A stretch of DNA of 64,000 nt from Fibrobacter sp. UBA4309. GTDB lineage: Bacteria; Fibrobacterota; Fibrobacteria; Fibrobacterales; Fibrobacteraceae. Within the stretch, counting starts at the first letter, position 1, and each line of letters begins with the position of its first letter. This document shows positions 18,577-26,927 of the stretch, piece by piece. A model generated the notes under the pieces. That model did no database searches. It was not told the DNA's origin and worked only from the letters and a program-made list of their open reading frames with translations. The position numbers and the translations under genes were made by a program. The stretch spans positions 124,001-188,000 of the forward strand of contig NZ_DGUN01000051.1 in the NCBI RefSeq assembly GCF_002395745.1. Reading direction: 5' to 3'.

Positions 18577-19932
18577 TTAAACGCCGTTGCTCGGAACAGG
18601 AATAACCACCTGGGCATTCGTTCCTTCCCCGTTTCTTGTGACTTTCATCTCTATGCGGAAAGCCTTGACATTTTTCTTGTCAACAGTCAATGGCGTATAA
18701 GCTGCATCAAACGTATAGTTACCGTCATTTACAAGACGTACCTTGACATTCGTCAAAGAAATCGGCATCAAGCTTACCGTCGGAGAAAACAGCGACACGG
18801 TGAACGTAACACATCCTGCAGCCACATCGACTTTTTCACCTTCGCCGTCATCCAACCCGTTCGTCATGAAGCTGACGGAACGTTTTCCCGCTCCATTGCC
18901 ATGAGCCGGCGGATAAACAAGAAAATCGGGGACATCCGGAACCAAAGCCGGAGCAGTCCCAGAGACATCGCGAATCCCTACCGCGAAATGGTCCACACCC
19001 GGCCTAAACATTCTCAAATTTTCTCCACCGTCTTGCAAATCAAAGCTAATCTCGTACGTCGCATTCTTTCTAAACGTAAAGGACTTGCAGTCTTTCCAGT
19101 CCGAGCTCGCGTCCGCGGGAGCATTAACGGACTCTGCAAGGAAGAACAGGTGTTTCACAGGATTAGCAACCACCGCATCACCCCCATTGTAATTCGTCAC
19201 CATGTTCGTTAACGAAACAACATCTCCTCCCTGAACAGGATCGGTACTCGCCAGCATAAACTGATCCGACGTATTCTCATAGGGAATAAACCGGAAGCTT
19301 TTCTTGGTCAAATTGCCTGGATAATGTGGAAACAGGGCGTTTTCGGCAACCAGGACCTTGGGTTTGGCTTCCAACACCCTAAATTCTTCGACGCCCTCCG
19401 CGATTTCTACCTCGACGCCGTCTTCCGTACAATCATCTCCGTCGGCGTCTCCGTCCAAAGTCTTGCAGGAACGGTAAAGCTTTTTATCGGTTTTGGCGTA
19501 CCAGGAGATTTCGTCCGTACTCAGATACTCTCCAGCATTACTGTAGCGAACTCGACGAAGAGCGAGCTTGTCCAGGTCCGTGCCGAATTCCGCCTTGGAC
19601 AACTCGTACGAGGAGGAATCTATATCCTCGGGCGCCGCCGGATCGGTAGGATGAATAAACACTTCGCTTTTCAGGACGAACGCATCTCCTTCGTCATTGG
19701 ATGCAGCCAAATCAATAGCACTCTTGGCCCCCATCTGCGCCACGTCTTCTTTAAGGAGAGCTTCCACGTTTTCTGCAACTTCCGAGGCCTTGAGCATGCT
19801 ATGCGTACGGATGCGCATCTTGGTCGAATTGCTATACGCCTGACCGGCCACGATAACAATAATACCGAGGATGGCGATATACACCATGAGTTCCATCAAG
19901 GTGAAACCGGATTTGGACTTTACTTGGTTCAT
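18577..19932 (-). CDS. PilW-like minor pilin
   Basis: A 451-residue protein with a prepilin leader: KSG followed by FTLMELMVYIAILGIIVIVA, with the methylated Phe and Glu5 in place. The long C-terminal globular part matches the PilW style of minor pilin rather than a major pilin. Its ATG overlaps the stop of the preceding gene (ATGA at 19929-19932), so translation is coupled. The following giant pseudopilin gene starts 14 bases after its stop codon. By analogy with the Pseudomonas fimU-pilV-pilW-pilX order it would help to prime assembly and form the tip complex. The substrate or ligand is unknown. Confidence 0.88.
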   Translation of the reverse strand: MNQVKSKSGFTLMELMVYIAILGIIVIVAGQAYSNSTKMRIRTHSMLKASEVAENVEALLKEDVAQMGAKSAIDLAASNDEGDAFVLKSEVFIHPTDPAAPEDIDSSSYELSKAEFGTDLDKLALRRVRYSNAGEYLSTDEISWYAKTDKKLYRSCKTLDGDADGDDCTEDGVEVEIAEGVEEFRVLEAKPKVLVAENALFPHYPGNLTKKSFRFIPYENTSDQFMLASTDPVQGGDVVSLTNMVTNYNGGDAVVANPVKHLFFLAESVNAPADASSDWKDCKSFTFRKNATYEISFDLQDGGENLRMFRPGVDHFAVGIRDVSGTAPALVPDVPDFLVYPPAHGNGAGKRSVSFMTNGLDDGEGEKVDVAAGCVTFTVSLFSPTVSLMPISLTNVKVRLVNDGNYTFDAAYTPLTVDKKNVKAFRIEMKVTRNGEGTNAQVVIPVPSNGV

Positions 19933-20399
19933 CGTATCACCGCCGACATATCTATGGATTGGGTCGACCCCTTGAAATTCCAGGAAACTTTTACATTGAC
20001 CTGTTTTGCATATACGTGGCTCACGGACTCGTAACTAGACGTATTTTCGGCGACATAGTCATTTGTAGGAGACACCGTCACGGTCGGCGTATATTCAATG
20101 AAAGAATTTCCGCCACCGACTTTGCTGCCCCTATCCCAGGAACGGGTAATCGGGTCCAGAGTATAACTGGTAGAAGATGTCGGGTCCGATGGAATAGAGG
20201 CGATGCCTATACGGTTGAGCGAATCCAGCACCTGCTGGGCCACCTCTACGGCTCCGTCACGGCCACGGATGCGCAACAGCGCCTCGCGGTTGCCCGTCTG
20301 CATATGGAGAACCGCCATGTACAGGAGCCCCAACACGAGGGCAGAAACCAGCACCTCCGTTATACCGAAACCTTTCTTGTTTTTCAAGACCTTTTCCAT
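19929..20399 (-). CDS. PilV-like minor pilin
   Basis: A 156-residue pilin-like protein with leader NKKG followed by FGITEVLVSALVLGLLYMAV; Glu5 is present. The start has AGGTGG five bases upstream. The gene lies between the FimT/GspH-like and PilW-like genes; it starts 8 bases after one and overlaps the other by 4 bases. The length and position fit PilV/GspI. It should be processed by a prepilin peptidase such as the one at 1504 and join a minor-pilin complex in the inner membrane. Confidence 0.88.
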   Translation of the reverse strand: MEKVLKNKKGFGITEVLVSALVLGLLYMAVLHMQTGNREALLRIRGRDGAVEVAQQVLDSLNRIGIASIPSDPTSSTSYTLDPITRSWDRGSKVGGGNSFIEYTPTVTVSPTNDYVAENTSSYESVSHVYAKQVNVKVSWNFKGSTQSIDMSAVIR

Positions 20400-20407
20400 A
20401 GCACCAC

Positions 20408-20953
20408 CTACGGTTCAATCCAACTGGAACCAGCATCGTAACTTAGTTTGTAATACGCACCGAACTTTGTCGCAAGCTTGATAGAAGAAGCAAAGCGGTC
20501 AGAACTTCCATAACGGACAAGGAAACAGCCTGCGGGAATCGGCGACTTCCCTATTTTCGGGGTAAGCGTCATATTTGCCACGGGAGATTTCTTGCCGGCC
20601 GGCAGTTCCGGACAATTGACGTTGTTGCTGGTCGTCACGAACTGGTTCGCCGATTCCAGATTCATCTCGTCGATCTTTTCGTCGAGTTTCTCGGAATCCG
20701 TGCATTCTCCCTTGAACAGCTTCATGCTCTTGCCGCTTGCCGTCAGGCAGAGTTTTTCGTTCAACCGGGTCGCCTCGTTGGCTGCACGCTGCATGAAGGC
20801 GGTCACGTTGATACCGGCATCCTTGATTCGGCTGTTCATGATGGCCGCGCGCATATTCGTGACGCCTATACCCGCCAAAATCCCCATGATGGTAACCACC
20901 GCAAGGACTTCGATCAAAGTAACGCCGCGCTTGTCCGAACACGAATTCAGCAT
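20408..20953 (-). CDS. FimT/GspH-like minor pilin
   Basis: The first gene of the pilin operon. The leader SDKRG is followed by VTLIEVLAVVTIMGILAGIG, with Glu5 present, as in FimT/FimU and GspH. I chose ATG 20953 because AGAGG lies five bases upstream; the frame is open to a TTG at 20992. The mature part is about 170 residues with a Cys pair (LCLTASG and GECTDSEK), which is typical of a minor-pilin disulphide. The upstream region (20954-21153) contains AT-rich TATATA stretches that could hold the operon promoter, and a GGCGCC inverted repeat at 21040-21055. Confidence 0.88.
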   Translation of the reverse strand: MLNSCSDKRGVTLIEVLAVVTIMGILAGIGVTNMRAAIMNSRIKDAGINVTAFMQRAANEATRLNEKLCLTASGKSMKLFKGECTDSEKLDEKIDEMNLESANQFVTTSNNVNCPELPAGKKSPVANMTLTPKIGKSPIPAGCFLVRYGSSDRFASSIKLATKFGAYYKLSYDAGSSWIEP

Positions 20954-21116
20954 ACAACCTCTCAAGGGAAATCGCAACTCATTGCCTTGCAAGAAGTTAG
21001 CAATTTACCGCTTTTCCAAATACGACAAAACACGCATAAGGCGCCATTTGGCGCCCCTGCTTCTTTGAAATATATATATAAAAAGGGGAAAGCGGTAAAG
21101 TTTTATTTACTTTCGT

Positions 21117-21141
21117 GAGAAAAATCGCATAAAATTGCGAT
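21117..21141 (-). terminator. Probable terminator
   Basis: ATCGCA (21124-21129) and TGCGAT (21136-21141) form a 6-bp hairpin followed on the minus strand by TTTTTCTC. It lies just after the 21154 gene and before the pilin operon, and would separate the two units. Confidence 0.55.
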
Positions 21142-21153
21142 AATTGGCGTTTT

Positions 21154-21675
21154 TTAGCGTTTTTTGCCGAATGTGGACTTGCCGTCATAGCACGACACGG
21201 CACCTTTGGCGCACCTTTTGGAATCGGAACCGTCGTTGCGGAACACCTCGCCGAAGATTTCCTTGCCCGGACCGTTGCTCCCCTTGGCAAACTGTACATC
21301 GTAAAAGATGTCGGAATCGCGCGTGCCCACGAGAACAGTCGCGTCGACCTTGTACGACCCGTGCGCCCCCTTGATGCGGAACCCGTACGGGAGTTCTTCC
21401 ACGACGATGTCCGGGAGGGATTCCTTTTTCGGGAGTTCGTACTCGAGATCGGCCCAGGTCGCGGCGCCGCCCTTGTCGCGCAGCTTGAACCAGCCTTCGG
21501 CATCTTCTTCCGCGGCCGTCTCCATGACCATGTTGATGCACGCCAGGTAACCGTCACGGACCAGCGAAAGCTGCTCCTTGAACTCGTGGTACTCGTCCAT
21601 GTCGCCATCGTAGGCGAACACGGGAACGGTCAGCATATACAAGAAAAAGACCAGGAAAAATACCGAATGCTTCAT
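21154..21675 (-). CDS. Exported protein of unknown function
   Basis: I do not recognise this gene. The 173-residue product has a signal peptide (about 1-21, ending VFA before YDGD), so it is probably periplasmic. The mature part starts with an acidic helix (MDEYHEFKEQLSLVRDGYLACINM) and goes on to a beta-rich half containing GFRIKGAHGSYKVDATV and a pair of cysteines (KRCAKGAVSCYDG) near the end. That C-terminal loop looks like the disulphide loop of pilin heads, but there is no prepilin leader. ATG 21675 is preferred to an in-frame GTG at 21681; no strong ribosome site is visible. It lies upstream of the minor-pilin operon, separated by a probable terminator. Confidence 0.7.
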   Translation of the reverse strand: MKHSVFFLVFFLYMLTVPVFAYDGDMDEYHEFKEQLSLVRDGYLACINMVMETAAEEDAEGWFKLRDKGGAATWADLEYELPKKESLPDIVVEELPYGFRIKGAHGSYKVDATVLVGTRDSDIFYDVQFAKGSNGPGKEIFGEVFRNDGSDSKRCAKGAVSCYDGKSTFGKKR

Positions 21676-21712
21676 GCCCACAATCTAACAAAAGAAGCCG
21701 GGAGCGGCGCAG

Positions 21713-21738
21713 TCCCTATAACGCAGGGAGTCTTTTTT
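21713..21738 (+). terminator. Terminator-like hairpin before tRNA-Leu
   Basis: TCCCT and AGGGA form a short stem around ATAACGC, followed by TCTTTTTTTT on the plus strand. There is no plus-strand gene upstream for it to serve. It may stop antisense transcription or end an unseen short RNA. Confidence 0.35.
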
Positions 21739-21759
21739 TTGTATATTTGCGGGGCACAA

Positions 21760-21845
<86 letters not shown>

Positions 21846-21867
21846 TTGTTCTTTAACGAGGTCGGAA

Positions 21868-22293
21868 ATGATCGAATTTTACCCGAACAGCATCTATTAC
21901 CCGCGCGAAGCGGTCGAAGAAAAGCTCGCCAAGGGAGAGCTCGAAAGAACCGAGAAGCACCTCCTGGGCTGGACAGAGCGCCACCGCGGCGAAATCTGGG
22001 ACTGTGCCCGAGACGATTCCGAAAACCCGACCGACGAGATCCTGCTCGACAACCTCCGTGCACTCCTGCTGTGCAAGGGTTCGTTGCAACCGGCCGCCGA
22101 GATGGGCGACATGATCAAGGAGATCACCAAGGAAGTGTGGTACAGGAACGAGAATGGTCCCGAGGCGCCCGACATGGTCGCTGCCGAATGGCGTGCCAAG
22201 TACCTGACCAAGTGGCGCGAAGCCCGCATGTTCGAGGCGTTCATCCTTATCGAGAACAGGGCCGAACAGCTGCTCAAGATTTTGAAGGGCTAG
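21868..22293 (+). CDS. Conserved-looking protein of unknown function, 141 aa
   Basis: I do not recognise a family. The product is a soluble, mostly helical, charged protein (141 aa) without a signal peptide or membrane segment. It starts MIEFYPNSIYYPREAVEEKL and has a Trp-rich middle. ATG 21868 has GAGG eight to nine bases upstream; the frame extends up into the tRNA gene but cannot be coding there. With only 22 bases between the tRNA and the ATG, it is probably co-transcribed with tRNA-Leu and released by tRNA 3'-end processing. Its stop codon shares the palindrome CTAG (22290-22293) with the stop of the convergent gene. Confidence 0.75.
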   Translation: MIEFYPNSIYYPREAVEEKLAKGELERTEKHLLGWTERHRGEIWDCARDDSENPTDEILLDNLRALLLCKGSLQPAAEMGDMIKEITKEVWYRNENGPEAPDMVAAEWRAKYLTKWREARMFEAFILIENRAEQLLKILKG

Positions 22294-22826
22294 TATTTCT
22301 CCATCCAGCGGATGGGAATCCAGAATTCAAGCGTACCGGAAGCGCTCTTGGGATAGCGCCAGTAATACTCTACGTGGTTAACGAGGCTTTCCTTGAAATC
22401 CTCGTCATCGGTGTTCGAGAAGACAAACTCGTCCAGTTTAAAACGACCGAGAGAATCGAGAGTCATGCGCACTCCGACGACGATGTCGTCCACGGAGGCA
22501 TCTCCCGCCTTGCGCGCCTTTGACTTCTTGTGGTTTTTCTTGAGGTTCTTGAAATGTTCGCCGGCTAGGTAATGGAGGCCGGCGGCACGGCCCTGCAAGA
22601 ATTTCTCGAGCTGCTCCAGGTCCCTCCCCGCGGAATTCTCCAGGATGTAGATGTCGTCGAAGCCAGGCATCACGACACGCCCCGTGAACCCGTTCGTCTC
22701 TTCTTCCGGTTCGGGCACAAAGGGCGCCGCCGGCTTAGGCACTGCCCGCGGGATGTTGAACAGCACTCCCAGCATCACGGCAAACACGAGGAACAGGAGA
22801 ATCAGGGGAAAGTTCCGTTTCAGCAT
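22290..22826 (-). CDS. TonB/AgmX-like membrane-anchored protein
   Basis: A 178-residue protein with one N-terminal membrane helix (about residues 6-22), a Pro/Glu-rich linker (PKPAAPFVPEPEEE) and a C-terminal domain. The end (GVRMTLDSLGRFKLDEFVFSN, then YYWRYPKSASGTLEFWIPIRW) resembles the TonB/AgmX C-terminal fold, in which a variable partner contacts an outer-membrane protein. A Lys-rich segment (NLKKNHKKSKARK) interrupts it. ATG 22826 has AGGGGA close upstream and overlaps recJ's last codons, so it belongs to the ftsX-envC-holB-recJ operon. Its partner is unknown. Confidence 0.7.
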   Translation of the reverse strand: MLKRNFPLILLFLVFAVMLGVLFNIPRAVPKPAAPFVPEPEEETNGFTGRVVMPGFDDIYILENSAGRDLEQLEKFLQGRAAGLHYLAGEHFKNLKKNHKKSKARKAGDASVDDIVVGVRMTLDSLGRFKLDEFVFSNTDDEDFKESLVNHVEYYWRYPKSASGTLEFWIPIRWMEKY

Positions 22827-22834
22827 AAGTTCCC

Positions 22835-24565
22835 CTACTCGATAGCCTTCACGCAGAGCTGCAGCGACTTGCGCCCATTGTAATAGTTCCACGTCGGCTC
22901 AAAGATGATAGTCACCCTCTGGTTCGAACCTATCTTGGACTTGCTTTTGCGGAGGCCGAAGGCGATGGCCGGATAGACGCGGCTCCCGGCCTGGGAGATT
23001 TCCATCTGCAGGTGGCCTCCGCGCAGTTCGCGGAATCGGTGCACCTTCACGTTTTCCGCCCTGAACGTCGGATACGGGAAATTCCCTCCGAAGGGCTCCA
23101 TCAAATCGAAATATTCAAGAATGGTATGTTCGCGGTTCTGCCCGGCAAAGCGGTTCCCGGCAGGTTCCGAGCAATGCAACCCATCGACAACCAGTTCACG
23201 CAAGGCCACCTGGATGTCGTACGAATGCGTCTCGTCGACAGATGCGGCTTCACCATCGTAACCCTGTTCCTTCGCAGACGCTTCGAGACGGACACGGAGT
23301 TCGTCAATCTTGTCGGCAGGTAGCGAAAAGCCGGCCGCGTTGGCATGCCCGCCCCAGCGGTCAAACAGCTCGCGGCTTTCGAAAAGGGCCTTGTGCCAAT
23401 TGAACCCCGGCACCGCACGGGCGCTCGCATGGGCCATACCGTCCATAATAGAAAGGACTGCGGCAGGGCGCCCGAATTCCTGGGCAAGCTTTGCCGATAC
23501 AATCCCGATTACGCCCACATGCCAATTCGCACCGGCAACGACAAGCACTGTCGGAATCTTGTCGCCATAGACCTTCTGCACCTGCTCCAGGGCCATCTCG
23601 GTAATCTCGGCTTCTTTCTGCTTGCGGCGGCTATTCCAGTCCTTGAGTTCGGCAAGCAGCGCAGGCGCTTCACTCTTGTTGTCGCACATCAGGAGTTTCA
23701 ATGCGGGATCCGGGCGTTCCATGCGGCCGGGCGCATTCAACAGCGGAGCAATCTTGTACATCACGTCGATGCCGCCCACAGCGCTGCCCGGCTTCATCAA
23801 GTTCGAATACATCGCCTGGATTCCCGGCCATTCGCTCTTTTGCAGCTGGCGCAGGCCGGATTTAGTAAAGTAGCGGTTTTCGGGAGTCATCTGCACCAGG
23901 TCGGCAAGAGTTCCCAATGCGACCAGGTCCAAGAACTTCTCGGGAACCGGGAGGCCAAGCCGCGCATAAAGGGCGCACATGAACTTGTACGAAACGCCTA
24001 CGCCGCAAAGTTCCGGATTGAGGTACGTATCCCCTTCCTGGTGCGGGTCTAGAAGCACGTCGCATACGGGAAGGCCGTCACCGCTAGGCTGGTGGTGGTC
24101 CATGACCATCACCGCCATGCCGAGGTCCTTGGCATGCGCAATCTCGGCATTGGCCGTAATACCGGTATCGACCGTAATCACGTAACGGGCGCCAGCCTCG
24201 TGCATCTCGTCGACGGCAGAAAGGGAAAGGCCATAGCCGTCACCGAAGCGGTTCGGCAATCGCCATTCCGACTCGACTCCAATTTCCTTGAGCCCTCGGG
24301 TCAAAAGCGTCACCGACGTAACACCGTCCAAATCGTAGTCGCCGAAAATAAAGACTTTTTCATGAAGGTCACGAACTTTCAGAATCCATTCGATGGCCTT
24401 GTCCATGCCCATGATATGCATCGGGTCCAGAACGTCTTCTACAGAGCCGCAAAGGATGCGGTTTGCTTCGGAAACGTTCTTCACGCCCCTCGAAACGAGG
24501 AATCTCGCTACGAGATGAGGAATCTTGAGTTCCTGCGAAAGCGTCGATGCAATCAGGTCTTCCAT
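22835..24565 (-). CDS. recJ: Single-stranded-DNA exonuclease RecJ
   Basis: A 5'-3' ssDNA exonuclease for recombination and mismatch or base-excision repair in the cytoplasm. The DHH-family catalytic motifs are visible: GDYDLDG (Asp76, Asp78, Asp80), VDTG near 132-135, DHH at 156-158 and the DHHA1 motif GGHANAAGF at about 411. The C-terminal OB fold follows. The protein has 576 aa, a normal length. ATG 24565 overlaps the holB stop (TGATG), and GAAGG lies upstream, so translation is coupled. Confidence 0.96.
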   Translation of the reverse strand: MEDLIASTLSQELKIPHLVARFLVSRGVKNVSEANRILCGSVEDVLDPMHIMGMDKAIEWILKVRDLHEKVFIFGDYDLDGVTSVTLLTRGLKEIGVESEWRLPNRFGDGYGLSLSAVDEMHEAGARYVITVDTGITANAEIAHAKDLGMAVMVMDHHQPSGDGLPVCDVLLDPHQEGDTYLNPELCGVGVSYKFMCALYARLGLPVPEKFLDLVALGTLADLVQMTPENRYFTKSGLRQLQKSEWPGIQAMYSNLMKPGSAVGGIDVMYKIAPLLNAPGRMERPDPALKLLMCDNKSEAPALLAELKDWNSRRKQKEAEITEMALEQVQKVYGDKIPTVLVVAGANWHVGVIGIVSAKLAQEFGRPAAVLSIMDGMAHASARAVPGFNWHKALFESRELFDRWGGHANAAGFSLPADKIDELRVRLEASAKEQGYDGEAASVDETHSYDIQVALRELVVDGLHCSEPAGNRFAGQNREHTILEYFDLMEPFGGNFPYPTFRAENVKVHRFRELRGGHLQMEISQAGSRVYPAIAFGLRKSKSKIGSNQRVTIIFEPTWNYYNGRKSLQLCVKAIE

Positions 24566-25689
24566 CACTTGTAACCTTCAAAAAGCTTTATCGCAAGCGA
24601 TTGCAACAACATGGGCGGGGCCGTACGGCGGCTTGCAACACGGCTCATCGTTTCTTGTACCGTATTCAAGGCCAGTTCCAATGCGGAGTGGTCTATACGT
24701 GGGAACGCATCGATGTTCACCAGCGCCGTCGTCGCGGGAATACGCAGGCGCGCCCCCGATCTGGAACGCATCAGGTCCGAAAGCAGGAACGACAGTACCT
24801 CGAGGAACCTGTTGGCATCGGCAGCCTCTTCCATTCCGGCCTCGGCCAAATCCTGGAACAAGTCGTAATAATCTGCGAGGAGGGATTTCTTGACGAACGC
24901 GGCAGCGAGCTCGCACCATTTCTTCCCGTTTTCCACGTAATACAAAGCCTTTCCCGGCGACCCTACGGAAAGCCCGACAATATCGTCGGTCACATCGTCC
25001 GCATCGGCATCTTCGCCCAGCATGCGCAACGTCTCGCTACGGACTTCGTCATCGGAAAGGGGCAACAGGTGCAAGGCCAGGCAACGGCTGCGAATCGTCT
25101 GCAGCATCTTTTCGCGGGAAGACGTCGTCAAGATGAAATACGTGTTCGGCGGGACTTCTTCGAGAGTCTTGAGGAATGCGTTTGAGGCGGAATCGTTCAT
25201 GCGGTCGGCCTCGGCGACAATGACCACACGGACGCGGTCGCCCTTGAGGGCGAAGGCCGATATCATGGAACGGACAAGCCCAACGGAGATTTCTGCTCCG
25301 GCATCAAAGATATCGATGCGGTACGGGTTCTTGAAAATTTCTTCTATGTAGGCCTGCTTAAAATCCTGGACCGTCTTGGCGGAGCTCCCCGCAGAAACAT
25401 CGTCGGCGCTTTTCGCATGCGCTTCCTTGCTTTCCATGGGCACGACCCAATTGTCCGTGACGCCGGCATCGGCAGCCATCTTGCAACCGAAACAATGCCC
25501 ACAGGGACGCATGTTCGGGTCGCTGCACTGGAGCGCCTTCGCGATTTCGATGGCCAGGGCCTTCTTGCCGATGCCCACGGGACCGTCTATAAGAATCGCC
25601 TGCGGGAAACGGTTTTCACGCAACGAAGCCATCAGCCTGATGCGCTGACGTTCCTGGGATACGGGTCCTTTTAGCCGGTATTCAATCAT
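24565..25689 (-). CDS. holB: DNA polymerase III subunit delta'
   Basis: A clamp-loader AAA+ subunit. Walker A-like GPVGIGKK lies at residues 36-43, and the zinc module has Cys55, Cys63, Cys66 and Cys69 (CGHCFGC). The sensor-1 region reads LTTSSREKMLQTIRSRC, with the SRC arginine motif used by clamp-loader subunits. Delta' proteins usually have a degenerate P-loop, so a DnaX-like identity is not fully excluded, but the length (about 374 aa) favours HolB. An acidic insertion with SADDVSAGSSAKT follows the zinc module. Start 25689 (ATGA overlap with envC) is preferred to 25704. Confidence 0.88.
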   Translation of the reverse strand: MIEYRLKGPVSQERQRIRLMASLRENRFPQAILIDGPVGIGKKALAIEIAKALQCSDPNMRPCGHCFGCKMAADAGVTDNWVVPMESKEAHAKSADDVSAGSSAKTVQDFKQAYIEEIFKNPYRIDIFDAGAEISVGLVRSMISAFALKGDRVRVVIVAEADRMNDSASNAFLKTLEEVPPNTYFILTTSSREKMLQTIRSRCLALHLLPLSDDEVRSETLRMLGEDADADDVTDDIVGLSVGSPGKALYYVENGKKWCELAAAFVKKSLLADYYDLFQDLAEAGMEEAADANRFLEVLSFLLSDLMRSRSGARLRIPATTALVNIDAFPRIDHSALELALNTVQETMSRVASRRTAPPMLLQSLAIKLFEGYK

Positions 25690-26927
25690 TTTGTCTTCAA
25701 CCATTGTAGCGGGTCTACCGTCTGGGTGCCTTCGCTGACTTGGAAATACAATTTAATTCCATTTAGGCTCGCGATATCGCCCACTTCGCCAATTTCTTCG
25801 CAATTGCGGACTTCACTCCCCTCCTGGACCCGGATTGAGCGCATATGGCCGTACACGGAATACGTCCCGCCTTCGTGTTCGATAATCACCGACGGCCCGC
25901 GTCCGTCGATTTCGGCAACCATCGCTACCGTACCGGCAGCGGCAGCCCGCACGGCCTTGCCGCGCTTGCCCCGGATTTCGATACCCAGGTTACGCGTGGC
26001 AATATGCAGCACGGGATGTTCCTGCAAGCCGTACTGACTGATAATCTCGCCTTCCAGCGGCATGCACTTGGGGCCCTTGACCGTCGATGCGACCGTCTTC
26101 TTGGGCTTGGAAACTTCTTTCGGGGCCTTCTTGCCCTTGGCTTTCTTGCGTTCCGCCTCGGCCTTCTTTGCCGCGGCAATTTCCTTTTTCCTCTTCTCTT
26201 CCAGCTTCTTGATAAGCGCAAGCATCGTCTTCTGGTTGCGTTCAAACTCCTCCAGGGCGCGGCGCTGCATGGCCTTGTCGTGCTTGAGGCTCACCAGCAT
26301 CTTTTCCTGGTTGCTCATCTGGCTTACAAGGCCCTTCTCTTCGGAGGCCTTCTTGCTGCGCAATACGGCAAGGTCCGCCAGACGCGCGGCCTGCTGCGTC
26401 CTCATTTCGTCCCGTTCACGCACCATGCGCGAAAGGGTCTCGATTTCTTCTTTGTCCCGATTCAAGAGGCGATGGACCCAATAAGCTTGACGCTCCGGGT
26501 TACCCTCTTCCGAAAGCAGGCTGTACAGGGCCTTGGCCTCGCTACTCCGGCCATTTACGTACAAAGTACGTACACGGCGTTTCATTGCCTCGCGGCGCAC
26601 ATGGATCTTGTTGTCCAGGGAATCGATATCACGGGCAAGTTCTTCCAGGGAGCGCTGGACCATCACCTCGTTTTTCGAAAGCTCGGTAATATAGATTCGC
26701 GTCTGGTTCAGGTTCTGGTCCAACAGCGAAATCGTGTTGAGGACTCCCTTCTCCTCGTTTTCGAGCTGGGCGATTTCCTTGCGCTTTTTGGCCAGGTCCG
26801 ATTCCAGTTTCTTGAGGGCGGTCTTCTGTTCCTTGATCTGCGCGTCCGTCTTCTTGGGTGCGGCAAAGGCCATGCCCACGAACAGGCACAGCAGCAACGT
26901 CGCAAGACGGAAGGCCAGGGTGCGCAT
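25686..26927 (-). CDS. envC: EnvC-like murein hydrolase activator (degenerate M23)
   Basis: A periplasmic coiled-coil protein with a C-terminal LytM domain that would activate cell-wall amidases under FtsX control. A signal peptide (about 1-20, ending FAAP) is followed by a long coiled coil (about residues 25-245), a Lys-rich linker and the LytM domain (about 285-413). The LytM site is degenerate: the first His/Asp motif reads LGIEIRG and the HxH motif reads LYFQV, while YGHM remains. This loss is typical of EnvC activators and argues against enzyme activity. ATG 26927 overlaps the ftsX stop (TGATG). Confidence 0.88.
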   Translation of the reverse strand: MRTLAFRLATLLLCLFVGMAFAAPKKTDAQIKEQKTALKKLESDLAKKRKEIAQLENEEKGVLNTISLLDQNLNQTRIYITELSKNEVMVQRSLEELARDIDSLDNKIHVRREAMKRRVRTLYVNGRSSEAKALYSLLSEEGNPERQAYWVHRLLNRDKEEIETLSRMVRERDEMRTQQAARLADLAVLRSKKASEEKGLVSQMSNQEKMLVSLKHDKAMQRRALEEFERNQKTMLALIKKLEEKRKKEIAAAKKAEAERKKAKGKKAPKEVSKPKKTVASTVKGPKCMPLEGEIISQYGLQEHPVLHIATRNLGIEIRGKRGKAVRAAAAGTVAMVAEIDGRGPSVIIEHEGGTYSVYGHMRSIRVQEGSEVRNCEEIGEVGDIASLNGIKLYFQVSEGTQTVDPLQWLKTK

